Of a stretch of 64,000 nt of DNA, positions 51,241 through 61,872 are shown piece by piece. This DNA is from Odontocerum albicorne (Eukaryota > Arthropoda > Insecta > Trichoptera > Odontoceridae). The notes beneath the pieces were generated by a model, which worked only from the letters and a program-made list of their open reading frames with translations, was not told the origin of the DNA and made no database searches. The position numbers and the translations under genes are program-made. Position 1 is the first letter of the stretch; each line of letters opens with the position of its first letter. Location of the stretch: the NCBI GenBank assembly GCA_949825065.1, contig OX463864.1, positions 14,211,327-14,275,326 of the forward strand, written 5' to 3'.

Positions 51241-52325
51241 ATTCTATTCAGGCTGCGAATGCTCAGTGTTCGTTCGGTTAAAGTCAACTTTTTTGTCTTG
51301 TTCGCTCTGAGGAGCCGTTGCTACTGGTTAACTGTATGTCTCAGTTCATTTTTATATCGTGAGTTTATTTAAAAAATATGTCATTTAAAATTCTATTCAG
51401 GCTGCGAATGCTCAGTGTTCGTTCGGTTAAAGTCAACTTTTTTGTCTTGTTCGCTCTAAGAAGTCGTTGCTACTGCTTACTGGTTAACTGTATGTCTCAG
51501 TTAACTTTCATATCGTGAGTTTATTTCAAAAATATATCATTTAAAATTCTATTCAGGCTGCAAACGCTCAGTGCTCGGTTAAAGTCAACTTTTTTGTCTT
51601 GTTCGCTCTAAGGAGCCGTTGCTACTTCTCACTGGTTAACTGTATGTCTCAGTTGACTTTCATATCGTGAGTTTATTTAAAAAAATATATCATTTAAAAT
51701 TCTATTCAGGCTGCGAACGCTCAGTGCTCGGTTAAAGTCAACTTTTTTGTCTTGTTCGCTCTAAGGAGCCGTTGCTACTGCTTACTGGTTAACTAGTATA
51801 TATGTCTCAGTTGACTTTCGTATCGTGAGTTTATTTCAAAAATATATCATTTAAAATTCTATTCAGGCTGCGAATGCTCAGTGCTCGGTTAAAGTCAACT
51901 TTTTTGTCTTGTTCGCTCTAAGGAGCCGTTGCTACTGCTTACTGGTTAACTACTATATATGTCTCAGTTGACTTTCATATCGTGAGTTTATTTCAAAAAT
52001 ATATCATTTAAAATTCTATTCAGGTTGCGAATGCTCAGTGCTCGATTAATGTCAACTTTTGTGTCTTGTTCGCTCTAAGGAGCCGTTGCTACTCCTTACT
52101 GGTTAACTGTATGTCTCAGTTGACTTTCATATCGTGAGTTTATTTCAAAAATATATAATTTAAATTTCTATTCAGGCTGCGAATGCTCAGTGCTCGGTTA
52201 AAGTCAACTTTTTTGTCTTGTTCGCTCTAAGAAGTCGTTGCTACTGCTTACTGGTTAACTATCATATATGTCTGAGTTGGTTTTTATATCGTGAGTTTAT
52301 TTAAAAAATATATCATTTTAAATTT
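51241..52325 (+). repeat. Satellite array, seven ~154-bp units
   Basis: Units start with ATTCTATTCAGGCTGCGAAT near 51241, 51390, 51546, 51699, 51856, 52013 and 52165 and hold AAAGTCAACTTTTTTGTCTT, GTTCGCTCTAAGGAGCCGTT, ACTGGTTAACTGTATGTCTC and ATATCGTGAGTTTATTT. Units differ by small indels (GTTCGTTCGG/GCTCGG, CTACTATATATG). The first unit lacks a CTTACTGCT word. No frame is open through all units. Confidence 0.96.
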
Positions 52326-52395
52326 GATAATTGTTTCATTTCTTTTATTATCCACAATATCCAATTGTGATATTTAAAGTAGTATTTTTGAACTA
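52326..52395. other. Unassigned spacer
   Basis: AT-rich. Confidence 0.4.
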
Positions 52396-52570
52396 ACTGA
52401 CAATACATAATAGTGTTGATGTTACACCTTGATTTACGGAAGTGAAACTAGGACATGGCAGACGAATAAGAGAATGTTTAAAGCTGTAGAGATGCGTGCA
52501 CTGAGGAAAATTTGTTGAGTGTCAATGTTTGAAAACAGACGAAATTAAAGCATGGATACAACGGATGTTT
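52396..52570 (+). mobile_element. LINE relic, T2-related
   Basis: YGSETRTWQTNKRMFKAVEM then RALRKIC can be read, the RT-to-tail junction text. It shares GACAATACATAATAGTGT with 53528. Confidence 0.55.
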
Positions 52571-52788
52571 TAACGGGGTATTCCACTCTAGAGGCGTGAA
52601 TTTCGGGCGTTTTTTCAGACTTAATAAAAAAAATATATACATACTATAATAATTATATATAAATATATACATACTATAATAAGTATATATAATTTTCCTA
52701 TACATATTTTACAGTTTGTTTATCAGATTAGAGAATGTAAAAAAAAATTAAAAAAATTAAATTCAAGATGTTATCAGCTGTTATCTTG
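52571..52788. other. Unassigned, small AT repeats
   Basis: ATATACATACTATAATAA repeats twice (52637-52690). Confidence 0.5.
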
Positions 52789-52789
52789 T

Positions 52790-53090
52790 CATAAATAATA
52801 TATAAACACATTTAATTAAAATTTGTCAAGATAAATTTATAGATTATTTTGAAAGATTATACTAACCATAAAAGAAGACCTCTGTGGCCTACTTGATAGG
52901 ATACTTGTCTTTTTTCCTCATGGAATATCAGGTTCAATTTTTTAGGGTACCCAACAGTACCAGTCTGTTTTTATCGATCAAAATGGAACTTGAAAGTTTA
53001 ATAAGAAGAATAACATCGTAGTAAGCATTTTTTATTTCATTTCAAAGACTTCATAACTTTCTTTAATGTTTTGTAAGGCTTTGTTCATTC
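52790..53090 (+). repeat. Duplicated segment, copy 2 (see 13055-13355)
   Basis: Same order and nearly the same text as the 13.1-kb copy, including a diverged SINE-A head. Ends where a TTTGTTCATTCG tandem repeat starts. Confidence 0.75.
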
Positions 53091-53138
53091 GTATTTTGTT
53101 TTTGTTCATTCGACTTTTGTTTTTGTTCATTCGACAAT
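53088..53138 (+). repeat. Tandem repeat, 24-bp unit
   Basis: TTTTGTTCATTCGACTTTTG-like unit about three times. Confidence 0.8.
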
Positions 53139-53525
53139 ATTCAGTTTTCAATGTTACATGGAATTATAATCCCGTTGAATACTTCTAATTGGCAATACTC
53201 AAGAACAGCGCAACACAACACAAAGAAACAGCAATAATTGCTGGTGTAGCACAGGGCGTAGCTCTGCGAGCACTGTTGTTATTAGTGGCACACTGGCCAG
53301 ACAACTTCCCCTGGGCGGGGGTGAGATACTGGATAGTTTGGAGATAAAAAAAAATCTCTCGCCGCAACACCCCATGGCACTCACTTCTTTTGACCTATAT
53401 ACATTTTTAGGAAATAAGAGTATATTGTTATTGTAAACAAAACACTTCAAAAATTGTACTGTCGTATTATTGTATTTCATGTAAGTAATTTTATACAATA
53501 ACCACTCTATATCAAAATTAGCAAA
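53139..53525. other. Unassigned; GC-richer patch
   Basis: 53200-53330 has short minus frames without a domain. Confidence 0.35.
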
Positions 53526-53527
53526 AA

Positions 53528-54400
53528 TGACAATACATAATAGTGTGACGGTATCCACCTTGACGTATAGAAGTGAAATTTGGATTTGGTAGAAGAGGGA
53601 CAGAGTAAGATTAATGCTGTGAATATGCGTACACTAAGATGTTTTTTCGGAATGTCAATGCATAAAAATGAATGTTTAAATTAAAATGAAGAATGGAGCT
53701 TTACGGTGGTTTGCCCATGTGGAGATAATGATTGGCGAAAGAATGACGAAGCAAGCAGCATACAAGTCAGAAGTGCATGGTGCACGTGTAAGATGAAAAC
53801 ATGGCTAGATTAAATAGACTAAACTTTAAAAGAAGGTTAAGTGTATTGTTCACGCCAAAGCGTGACGCAAAATTACTGTTCCGCTCGTGGGCTGCTCCGT
53901 CGTCGCTCCCGGCCCTGTCGCGCGCGGGCCGCTTTGTCATCGCTCCCGGCCCTGTCGAGGTTATTCTCACGAGTTAAAAGTTATTGTCGCAAGTGGTATT
54001 GTAACGCGGCGCGGCGAACATATTCCCGTCGACTCGGTCACTTGTGCACAGACCATCATCGGGGCGACACCTCAAGGGGACAAATGGCAATCGATACTCA
54101 TCAACGACGAACCAGTGCGAATGGGTTCTCAACCACGTGACCGACCTCTTCAGCCCGAAGCAGAGCTCGACCCGATTTCGTGACCGATTCGGTCATCCAC
54201 CCGATTTCGGTCATCCACCCGTAAGTACCATTCCATTTGTTCCTTTATCACCATCTGAAAGTTTGGCTTTCGCCAAACTATGTATAATATTAAAAAAAAA
54301 AAAAAAGGAAAAGTAAAATATCAGAGAAATCGTCGAGTTGTAAGACGTGTATGAAAGAAGACACAGTACTTAAAACGAACAAAGGGGCATTTAATGGAGT
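53528..54400 (+). mobile_element. LINE relic T2-related, split by an insertion
   Basis: Left part 53528-53836: RSEIWIW, VRINAVNMRTLRCFFG-like and the KMKNGALRWFAHVEIM block, ending in TTTAAAAGAAGG. Right part 54307-54400: AAAAGTAAAATATCAGAGAA and TCGTCGAGTTGTAAGACGTG. The two halves are contiguous in other T2 copies, so the GC-rich middle is an insertion. Confidence 0.7.
53837..54306 (+). mobile_element. GC-rich insert with stem-loop and A-tail
   Basis: About 470 bp, clearly more GC-rich than its host, with TCGCTCCCGGCCCTGTCG occurring twice (53913 and 53939) and CACCCGATTTCGGTCATCC twice near 54200. A 98-codon frame (53887-54183) includes KVIVASGIVTRRGEHIPVDS and CAQTIIGATPQGDKWQSILI. I do not recognise it. 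Near the end GTTTGGC-TTTC-GCCAAAC forms a hairpin, followed by about 15 A. This fits a retroposed RNA or a decayed retroelement terminus. Confidence 0.55.
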
Positions 54401-54409
54401 GATCACGTA

Positions 54410-54599
54410 GGCCTCGGCCACACAGGTAGGAGCCTCGCTTGGTGCTTAGAGCTACGCTACTAGGTGACTATAATAGTCACGAAGCGTGCAGTGTGGTCAT
54501 TGCGATAATATGGGGTGCGTTGGTTCGCTAGGATATGTCACCTAGCTCGCAGCGTAGCTCTAAGCACCAAGCGAAGCTCCTACCTGTATGGCCGAGGCC
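54410..54599. mobile_element. Palindromic PIF/Harbinger-like MITE
   Basis: Inverted ends GGCCTCGGCCACACAGGTAG and CTACCTGTATGGCCGAGGCC, with GTA on both sides (54407-54409, 54600-54602). 190 bp; inner words AGCCTCGCTTGGTGCTTAGA and GTAGCTCTAAGCACCAAGCG pair. Related to 6485-7410. Confidence 0.9.
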
Positions 54600-54649
54600 G
54601 TAGAAAAAAAATGCTCTATTTAAGTAACAAAAGTAAGGGAATACGTAAA

Positions 54650-54845
54650 AAACGTGTCTTGGCCAAAGTAATCAAATTCTGAAAGAGGAACAAGTAAAAA
54701 ATCTTTATTATATGAGAGTATGCATGACGACGTGTATGGACATGGCAGAAGCGAAAGTTGTGTACCAGGACATAATGAAGCGGAGATCTGATCTCTCTGC
54801 CTTCACAATATGGGTGATGATGTGATGGTGATGAATGTGAAATAA
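54650..54845 (+). mobile_element. LINE tail fragment, family T2
   Basis: AATCAAATTCTGAAAGAGGA, ATGGACATGGCAGAAGCGAA, ATCTGATCTCTCTGCCTTCA and GTGATGGTGATGAA mark the T2 3' part. Confidence 0.65.
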
Positions 54846-54929
54846 AAAAAATAATTTATAAGAAAATTTCTTTCTACTAGAACGCAAATTAACGTTTTAT
54901 TTGTATTTTTATTTTGAAATTATTCAAAC

Positions 54930-55004
54930 CCCGGCCCGTTGCGACCCGTATATAACTTTTGGAAACCCCCTTTGTGGTCGCGACCTACCGGTTGGGAACC
55001 ACTG
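54930..55004 (-). mobile_element. Right end of a hAT element
   Basis: CCCTTTGTGGTCGCGACCTA then CCGGTTGGGAACCACTG ends in the complement of CAGTGGTTCCCAACC, a classic hAT terminus. The matching left end was not found, so this is a truncated copy. Confidence 0.6.
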
Positions 55005-55365
55005 GTTCAGTGGAAAGGGTAAAGCGGTGGGGGCTTATAAAAACAGACGACGAGCGAGGGAGGGCCTCGGGCGATCAAGTTAATGAAATACTAAGTTAGA
55101 AAATGCTGCAGGATGTCGAAATGTGTTGAATTAATAAAATACAAAATTGAAGTGGTTACGTTTTTTTGGAGTTGAAAGAAACACCTAAATTTAACGTTTT
55201 GTGAAGTTAAATTTAGTATAAAATTCACATACGAAATCCTAACACATATAAAAGTACACCAGATTATACTATATGGAGTAAATAATAATAAAAAAAAGTC
55301 ATGGAGATAGAAAAGTGTGATAGGAAGAGAAAATGTGATATATGGGTGAGCAAGGAAAGACTGGA
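55005..55365. other. Unassigned sequence
   Basis: AT-rich apart from 55005-55080. Confidence 0.35.
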
Positions 55366-55369
55366 GCAA

Positions 55370-55750
55370 GTAGAGGAATTCTACTATCTGGGTAGTATTT
55401 TCTAAAACGATAGAAGAGTGACGAGATATATGACGGAGGTCGTGTAGCTGTATGAAACAAAGTCAATAAGGCACTAAAACAAACATACTTCAACCGGACA
55501 GCATCAAAATCTGCTAACATGATAGCACTATTCTAGCACCAACTTGAACGTATGAGAGAAATGTGGGCGTGAAAAACGTCTGAAAGGTGTCGAATAAATT
55601 GTGTAGACATACATGCACTAGGACTAGACTGATTTGGTATGAATGTGAATTTAAGGCTGATGTATTAAGTAAGATCAAGAAGTGCACTCGAAGATGGTTT
55701 GGGCATGTAAACGAATAAATAAAGAAATACTAAAAACAAATATATAGCTC
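55370..55750 (+). mobile_element. LINE relic, family T2 with RT C-terminal text
   Basis: FYYLGSIF..DRRVTRYMTE-like text (55375-55440), then SRINCVDIHALGLD-like, LSKIKKCTRRWFGHVNE-like and a tail that stops at ATATATAGC. It begins earlier than most T2 copies. Confidence 0.65.
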
Positions 55751-56155
55751 GGACTGATTGCACGCCATCCGTCATATAAATATAATTTTATAAACACCTA
55801 GCTCTGAAGTACAGCTTACAAAAATATTAAATACCTTATTTATAGTTAAAGCATTAACACTGTGGAGGTTTAAAGACATTGTAATTTATACCTTTATATA
55901 AAGTGGAATAAAATGTTTGACTTAACACTTGCCACCCTGTGATGGATAGCGAGTGACCAGGACTTATATTTTATTTGATTGTTGGACGTTTTAATACATA
56001 GTAAAATGGTTTTTATAGCTAATTACAAAAAATAACCTAGCAGATTTTGCATAATTTTTATTAAAAATATATATTTTTTTACTGGACGCTTAGCGTCCAG
56101 CACCGTGGCTGGTGAAGTTTTTAAGCACAGTAAGGCAAGTGTTTATCAATTACAA
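55751..56155 (+). repeat. PLE-like fragment within unassigned DNA
   Basis: 55848-55925 has TAGTTAAAGCATTAACACTG, GGAGGTTTAAAGACATTGTA and AAAGTGGAATAAAATGTTTG, a deleted PLE-like module. 56085-56103 is a small palindrome (TGGACGCTTAGCGTCCA). The rest is unassigned. Confidence 0.6.
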
Positions 56156-56159
56156 CTTT

Positions 56160-56405
56160 TTTTTTTATTTACACATATAATCTATAAAATATACAATTTG
56201 TGAAAAAACAACAGGTAATTTAATTTGAATACACAATTTTAATGGGTCTGGGTTTGTTGCCTTTCATTTGTCGTGTCCTCAGTAAACTAGGTTTTTGCCT
56301 GTATCTCACTGAGGGCATATAGCACGAAAAAAAAATCGCCATTTCCTTCCGATTTTTGATTATATAAAATGCCGTTGCATATTGTCATCAACCTGACAAA
56401 CAGTA
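56160..56405 (-). mobile_element. Dispersed repeat R1, copy 2
   Basis: TTGCCTTTCATTTGTCGTGT, CCTCAGTAAACTAGGTTTTT, GCCTGTATCTCACTGAGGGC, CATCAACCTGACAAACAG. Left edge T-rich. Confidence 0.65.
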
Positions 56406-56955
56406 TTATTATTATACTATATTAAATACCAAAAAGATAATTTACCATATTTCAATGAGTTGAAAAATACGAAAGATTGACAAACTTCACTGATTGAAAG
56501 AAAAAAAACCAAAGGACGTGGGTTGAAAAACAAAAGCACATATATATTTCCACACAGTATCCCTTTACATAGAATAAAACTGGAGAGGGGTTAGAAAGCC
56601 GTAATCAAAGGATTGTATTACATTATAATTTGACCTTTTCATATTATATTGTATTGTATAAAACATATAAAAAAATTCAACAAAATATCGTTAGGAGTGT
56701 TTCAGAATCAAAGGGCCAGTACCTCGATGGAAACAATAAAGCGAAATCTCCATGTTCAACACTTGACATAACCGCCTAAGGGGTGGGTCGCCTGGGAGAC
56801 GATGGAGGGGGGAATTTATGAGGGGTTGGCCACGATTATGACCGCCATCTGTACGACGATTTTTCATTTGAATTAATTGCAGTACAAAGCTATAGTAAGA
56901 ACTCTTGGTCTTGTTACATGGACTAGTGTCTATATTCAAAATATTTTTATTTCTA
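56406..56955. other. Unassigned sequence
   Basis: 56700-56860 is GC-richer (GGGGTGGGTCGCCTGGGAGA) without a recognisable frame. Confidence 0.35.
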
Positions 56956-56958
56956 AAT

Positions 56959-57040
56959 TTACGAAAATATTTTTTCGAATGTGTGATATTGATGAATATC
57001 TATTCATCAATATCACACATTCGAAAAAATATTTTCGTAA
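56959..57040. repeat. Perfect 40-bp-arm palindrome
   Basis: Left arm TTACGAAAATATTTTTTCGA plus ATGTGTGATATTGATGAATA, spacer TC (56999-57000), exact inverse to 57040. Followed by three to four GTAAGGAAGTTTC-type repeats. Confidence 0.97.
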
Positions 57041-57565
57041 GGAAGTTATGTTCGTAAGGAAGTTTCGTAAGGAAGTTTCGTTTTAAGGAAGTTATGTTAG
57101 AAAAATGCAATTGATTATGTGTCAAACAATCAATTTCTTGTATTACTAAAAATAATAACAGGACAATTTATATAGAGTCGTTTATAGAGCAGACTTTCCC
57201 CTGGAAAGTATAGTGCTCTGTGATTTACGCCTACCCCAAAAAGGAAAAATCGTGATGGTATATATGTATACGTATATAAATAGAAACAAAAATAATTAAA
57301 AATATAACGTATAAAAAAAAAGATTTAAAAATAAGCGGCTTAAGACATACTAGTTTTTTCACGAATGAAATTACTTCATATAGAGCAGACTCTCTCTTAA
57401 GGGCGTTCTTAATCGGGATTCAAGCCAACTACGAGTATTATTCATAAACTAAAAATATTACAAAAGATTATATGAATGTGGTGGCTGCGACCATTAGATA
57501 AGGTACTTCTCTGCATCGGCATATGTTTAGAAAAATATATTTGGTAAGAAAACCGCAGATAACTT
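57041..57565 (+). mobile_element. Short repeats and a T2 terminus
   Basis: 57041-57095: tandem AAGGAAGTTTCG. 57190-57265: CCTGGAAAGTATAGTGCTCT and GATGGTATATATGTATACG, the T2 end. The rest is unassigned. Confidence 0.5.
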
Positions 57566-57569
57566 ACTG

Positions 57570-57915
57570 TACGGAATACGGAATAAAGTGATAAGGGATG
57601 AATGTGCTGATATGTTAAGTAAGATGAAGAATAATGCGTTGAGATGGTTTGGCAATGTAGAACGAATGAATGAAGAAATATTAACAAAACGGATATGCAG
57701 TGCAGATATAAGTTTAAGGTGTGTGAGAAGATCAAGGAAAGTATGGTTGGATCAAGTGAACGATATTCTGAAAAATGTAAAGCAGAAAGTTAGAGAAATC
57801 GTTGAGGTTGTATGAGGGGTAAGGATGTGGAAGATGCTAAGGATGTCGAGTTAGGAAAGTATGGCGCTCTGTCCTCTCTGCCTGCTCCGACAGGTAAACG
57901 GCGTGGTGGTATTGT
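57570..57915 (+). mobile_element. LINE tail, family T2, well preserved
   Basis: Frame 57588-57815: MIRDECADMLSKMKNNALRW, FGNVERMNEEILTKRICSAD, RCVRRSRKVWLDQVNDIL. The 3' end continues as GCGCTCTGTCCTCTCTGCCT and CGGCGTGGTGGTATTG. Confidence 0.85.
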
Positions 57916-58915
57916 ATGCCCAAAGTAGTATTTAGTATCCTCAAAATAAAACTGATTTTCAAAACGAAATTGAATAATGCACATATAAGCTTTTGAATAT
58001 AAACGAAAAATATGTGAGATGAAAGTAATTTATCCATGGTGAATTGTTGTGTACAAGTACTATACAGTTGAGTCCAGACAACGAACAGCACATCACCGCG
58101 AGTTGTGGAGTAAATCGTCAGGTACCTTAGGTGGATGGCCAGACATTATCGGCCAACACAATGGGGAATAGGCCACAGACGTAGGGGATGACGGGGGAGG
58201 AATAATACTAATAATTATTGTTGTGTGTTCAGGCAACGATAGCGGGAGAAGGGTGGATGTTTTTGTCAGTCCAATTTTAAGACAGGAGAGATTAAGTCGA
58301 AACTAAATGCACATGGGTTGGGTTGTTTATCGTTGCGATTCGTGAATGCAGACAAAAACAATTTATTATAGATTCCTCTTTCTTACATGTCTGTACATTT
58401 TGCGAGTCCTTTATGAAATATTTCGACTGACTAGTAAGTGTAATATACAGATGTTCTAAATAAAGGGTAAAGTAAACTTTCTACGGAGATAATTGCAGCA
58501 AGTATACATTACTGCATCTACGCCTGAAAAGGAAAGAGCTGTTTCGACGTGCACTGCCATTTTCTGAAACCGCTTTGATATCATCCGATCTTTGGTTTTA
58601 CATAGAGGATAAGGAATTTGCTCGAGACAGTTGCACGTCATCAATCGTGAAAATGCGACGATTGGGTAACTGGTTTGGTGGATTTTTTTTAACTTAAATG
58701 TTTGGTTTCGGATGGTCCTTTTATGACATTTCCTCAATTTTAGGTCAGTTCCTCAGTCTTGATTGGGAATAATTCGATTTAAATTTTGTTTCACTTTTTT
58801 TTTAAGTAATTAATTTTGTATATCTGATTAATTATGTGTATGTGTTAGTTATTCTTGATTGATGTGTTATGTTCGTATCTATTTTTTTCCAAACGTCATT
58901 AGAATAAGAATAATT
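57916..58915. other. Unassigned sequence
   Basis: 58090-58260 is GC-balanced with no frame. A minus frame of 93 codons (58456-58737) shows no domain that I know. Confidence 0.35.
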
Positions 58916-58917
58916 TC

Positions 58918-58998
58918 TATAGCGCCTTTTATAGAGTACAAATACCTGAAGAGCGTTTTAACTTGGGGCTAGAATCCACTATCTTTGACAGATTAAAA
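58918..58998 (-). mobile_element. SINE-C copy
   Basis: Minus strand CTGTCAAAGATAGTGGATTC, TAGCCCCAAGTT, AACGCTCTTCAGGTATTTGT and AAAAGGCGCTATAGAA. Confidence 0.55.
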
Positions 58999-59277
58999 AT
59001 ACTACAAAAAAGGGTTAAGAATAAAGATATGAAGATGGTGGTTGCGGACATTAGATAAGGAAGTACCCTGCGTCTGCACAGGATTTTAAAAACATAAGAA
59101 CGGTAAGAAAACTGCAGAAAAAATTACCAAAGGTAAGCAAACCACAAAGAAACCTTTGTAGACCTTCCGATATGTCATACGAGTAGTAACACATACAGCT
59201 TTAGGTGTAGTGTAGTGTACGTGCGTAGTTTTCATATATAACCATAAATTTTATATTTATGGCCTATAAAAACATCT
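58999..59277. other. Unassigned sequence
   Basis: 59025-59120 repeats text seen at 57475-57560 (GTGGNTGCGACATTAGATAAG, GGTAAGAAAACNGCAGA), a short dispersed repeat. Confidence 0.45.
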
Positions 59278-59328
59278 TTCTGGTTGGTTGGAAGAGATTG
59301 CCACATGGCAATAAACTCGCCAGGTTAA
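59278..59328 (+). mobile_element. SINE-A/LINE tail fragment
   Basis: TTCTGGTTGGTTGGAAGAGA, TTGCCACATGGCAATAAACT, CGCCAGG: tail consensus, with no head. Confidence 0.75.
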
Positions 59329-60175
59329 AAAAAATTATTTCCCAAAAACGCTTGTCTTCAAGTGCTTCATCAATGTATAAAACGCCACCCACACCTCTAA
59401 AACTTTGAGGCAGGAAAACATCGTTCTAATTAAAATATTACTCGATAAAACGAACGTTAACCAAAAATAAAGATTCTTACTTCAATTAACAGTATGCATT
59501 GACTTTTATTAATAAAATTAACATGTAAAAATGACGTACACTGTAATAGACTGTAATTTAATACAAAAATAGACTATAAATATAATAGAATATAGTGTAC
59601 AACTTTACAAATACCCAAATAGCTCTTCTCATTAGGGTTCATACACACCCTTCTCACCAGGGGTCATAAACAAGCTACAAAGAATTATTTAATTATTCCA
59701 AGCAACCCTTTTGGTAAAACGAGAAAGAATGAAGAGGGAGAAGAGATGGAATTGCAGAAACAGCAAGTGACGTTTAAATTAAGCATCTTCCTCGGCCGGA
59801 TGCCATTCTCGTTAACGATGACCAATTGTTATGGCCCAGTTGGGGACCTTTTGCCATTAGAACCGCCGAAGAAAGGAGAATAAAGCGGAGGCCAGACCTC
59901 TGATATGAGATTTTAACTTATCCGTGACACTCCATACAGTGGAAATTCCACGAATTTGTCATCCAAATTCAGGGATGCGGTACTTAAAGATACAACGGGA
60001 AAACTAGAATCTAGAAAGCCATTCGGTCGTTAAATACATAATTTTACAAATAAGGAATCACATAATTGTATGACTTCAAAAGTCAACAACTAAAAAAGAA
60101 TACGAAAGTCGTAGGGTCTAGGGTTCAATATTGTTAGGTTTTCTGATCAAAGTAAATATCACTAAATATGAACAT
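59329..60175. other. Unassigned; unique GC-richer block
   Basis: 59745-59950 (CTCGGCCGGATGCCATTCTC, GGCCCAGTTGGGGACCTTTT, GCCGCCGAAGAAAGGAGAAT) has no partner and no frame. It may be conserved non-coding sequence. Confidence 0.35.
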
Positions 60176-60179
60176 TAAT

Positions 60180-60310
60180 TTCAAAACCTTTCTGATATAT
60201 TCGAGTATTAAATTAAACTTACCAAATCAAGCGGAGCCGCTATGTATAAAAAGTTGGATTTTTATGAAGAAAAATCTTACCTGAAAAAAAAAGAGGAATA
60301 ATTTTAATCA
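60180..60310 (-). pseudogene. Exon-like segment, copy 2
   Basis: Minus strand: pyrimidine run, CAG, a 58-bp block ending in the codons for LYIAAPLDL, then GTAAGTTTAATTT. Compared with 34345-34470 it has a 2-base length change and stops, so it is dead. Intron flanks (TACTCGAATATATCAG) are conserved too. Confidence 0.4.
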
Positions 60311-60348
60311 TAAGCATATATTTCAATATAAATAAACAATTATTATAT

Positions 60349-60675
60349 GTTGTTTATAGTTAAGGCATTAACGTTGTGGAGGTTTAATGACATTGTAATT
60401 TATTTTTATCAAACACTGTTTATTCCACTTTTTGTAACGGTATAACCCTACCGGTTTCAAGGCTTTCACCTCATCTTCAGGGGAGCATAAACAAGACTAA
60501 ATTCTGTTCGAACTGGTACCGATATACACGCTTCAACGGTTGGGGACTGAGGGATGAGGGAGGCATGGGACGTTTTCGGCCAAGAGCGAAGAGATTTTTG
60601 GGATATAATTGTTCACCAGATGTTCGGATCGTTACAAAAAAGTGGAATAAACAGTGTTTGATAAAAATAAATTAC
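60349..60675 (+). mobile_element. PLE-like module, full insertion
   Basis: Flanked by AATTATTATAT on both sides (60338-60348, 60676-60686). Runs from GTTTATAGTTAAGGCATTAA through ACCGGTTTCAAGGCTTTCAC, CTCATCTTCAGGGGAGC and GGCCAAGAGCGAAGAG to AAAAATAAATTAC. Internal inverted repeat of about 48 bp (60392-60439 with 60630-60678). Confidence 0.8.
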
Positions 60676-60751
60676 AATTATTATATATTGAGAAGAATAA
60701 TTTTACATAGATAAAAGAAGTGTGTTTAGGAAGAAAGTTAAAGAGATACAA

Positions 60752-60995
60752 CACCTCCATGACATACTCGTAGTTGAAAATACGTCTGTCTTGCAAATCA
60801 GGGTTTGCGGGTATATTCGTTTTGTTAATATTTCATAATTTATCCGTTCTAACACATGTCCAAACTATCTTCGATTACTCTTCTTCAACTCTTTTAAAAC
60901 ATCAGCGTTATTTTTAATATTCATCCCTTATCACTTCATTCCGTTTTCTGTCGTACATTATCACTTCATATTTTTTTACTAAAATGATAAACTAC
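60752..60995. mobile_element. SINE-A head scrap and reversed T2 tail
   Basis: 60752-60815: CACCTCCATGACATACTCGT with ATACGTCTGTCTTGCAAATC. 60835-60990: minus-strand T2 (GAAGTGATAATGTACGACAG, AATGAAGTGATAAGGGATGA, GATAGTTTGGACATGTG). Confidence 0.55.
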
Positions 60996-61540
60996 ACAAT
61001 ATAAGTGACACGCCTGTTTCGCTTTACAAAAGCATTGTCAAAGTGAACTCAATACGATGCTTATCAAGAGTATATAGCAAAATATTTTAAAATCTGTGAA
61101 TTAAAATTAACTTATACATAAATAATTAATAGGAGCCGACCATCCTGACACGTTAGAAACCGCGTGTGTAAAAAATTTTACTATACACTATTTGACAATG
61201 TTTTTGTAAAGCAAAAAAAGGTATGTCACTTAAATTTCTTGTGTTTATTGTGTAGAATTTTTCACATATAAGTGTTAAATCATTCTCTTTAAAAAATGGC
61301 TTCTACAATATATCATAAATGCTAAATCAATTAACAAATATAATAAGATTTAATAACAGATACTCGGCAAATATAATAAAAAATTTATACTTAATCACTA
61401 ATAGTCCGATATTCACAAGACCGAAACAGTGGCGTAGAATTATTTATATAAATAACTATATCACAAATACAATATCAAAAACTTTTCGCCAAGATATCAC
61501 ACATTAGACCGGCACTTTATAGGGACAATAAGTTTTATTT
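60996..61540. other. AT-rich sequence, nothing assigned
   Basis: A 62-codon frame at 61319 shows no domain. Confidence 0.4.
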
Positions 61541-61544
61541 TTTA

Positions 61545-61872
61545 TTTATTTATTTATTATTAAACATGACAAGAACAATTTGCGAAAAAAAAAACAGGTA
61601 ATTTGATTTGGATATACAATTTTAATGGATCTGGGTTTGTTGCCTTTCATTTGTCGTATCCCCAGTAAACTAGGCTTTTGCCTGTATCTCACTGAGGATA
61701 TTTAGCATGAAAAAATAATTCGATACTTCTTTCCGATTTTTGATTACACAAAAACAAAACCCCGTTGCACGCTCTCATCAACCTGACAAACAGTGACACT
61801 CAACTGCAACTGGAAACATCTTGCGAAATTCATCTCCTCACACATCACTCCAGAAAGACCAAAATTAAATGT
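61545..61872 (-). mobile_element. Dispersed repeat R1, copy 3
   Basis: Closest to copy 1 (TTGTCGTATCCCCAGTAAAC, ACCCCGTTGCACGCTCTCAT, CTGGAAACATCTTGCGAAAT). The left edge is an ATTT-rich tail. Confidence 0.75.

Noticed and set aside
51241..52325. Seven repeats considered as LTRs or a coding repeat protein
   Set aside because: Head-to-tail contiguous units without internal element, and stops in all frames.
53185..53558. Minus-strand 119-codon frame
   Set aside because: No domain, no splice context, and overlaps sequence that reads as T2-related LINE on the plus strand.
60392..60678. Interpretation of the 60.3-kb module as a TIR DNA transposon
   Set aside because: Although inner inverted repeats exist, the direct repeats lie outside a longer, asymmetric unit and vary in length between copies (11 versus 14 bp), which fits retroposition better.
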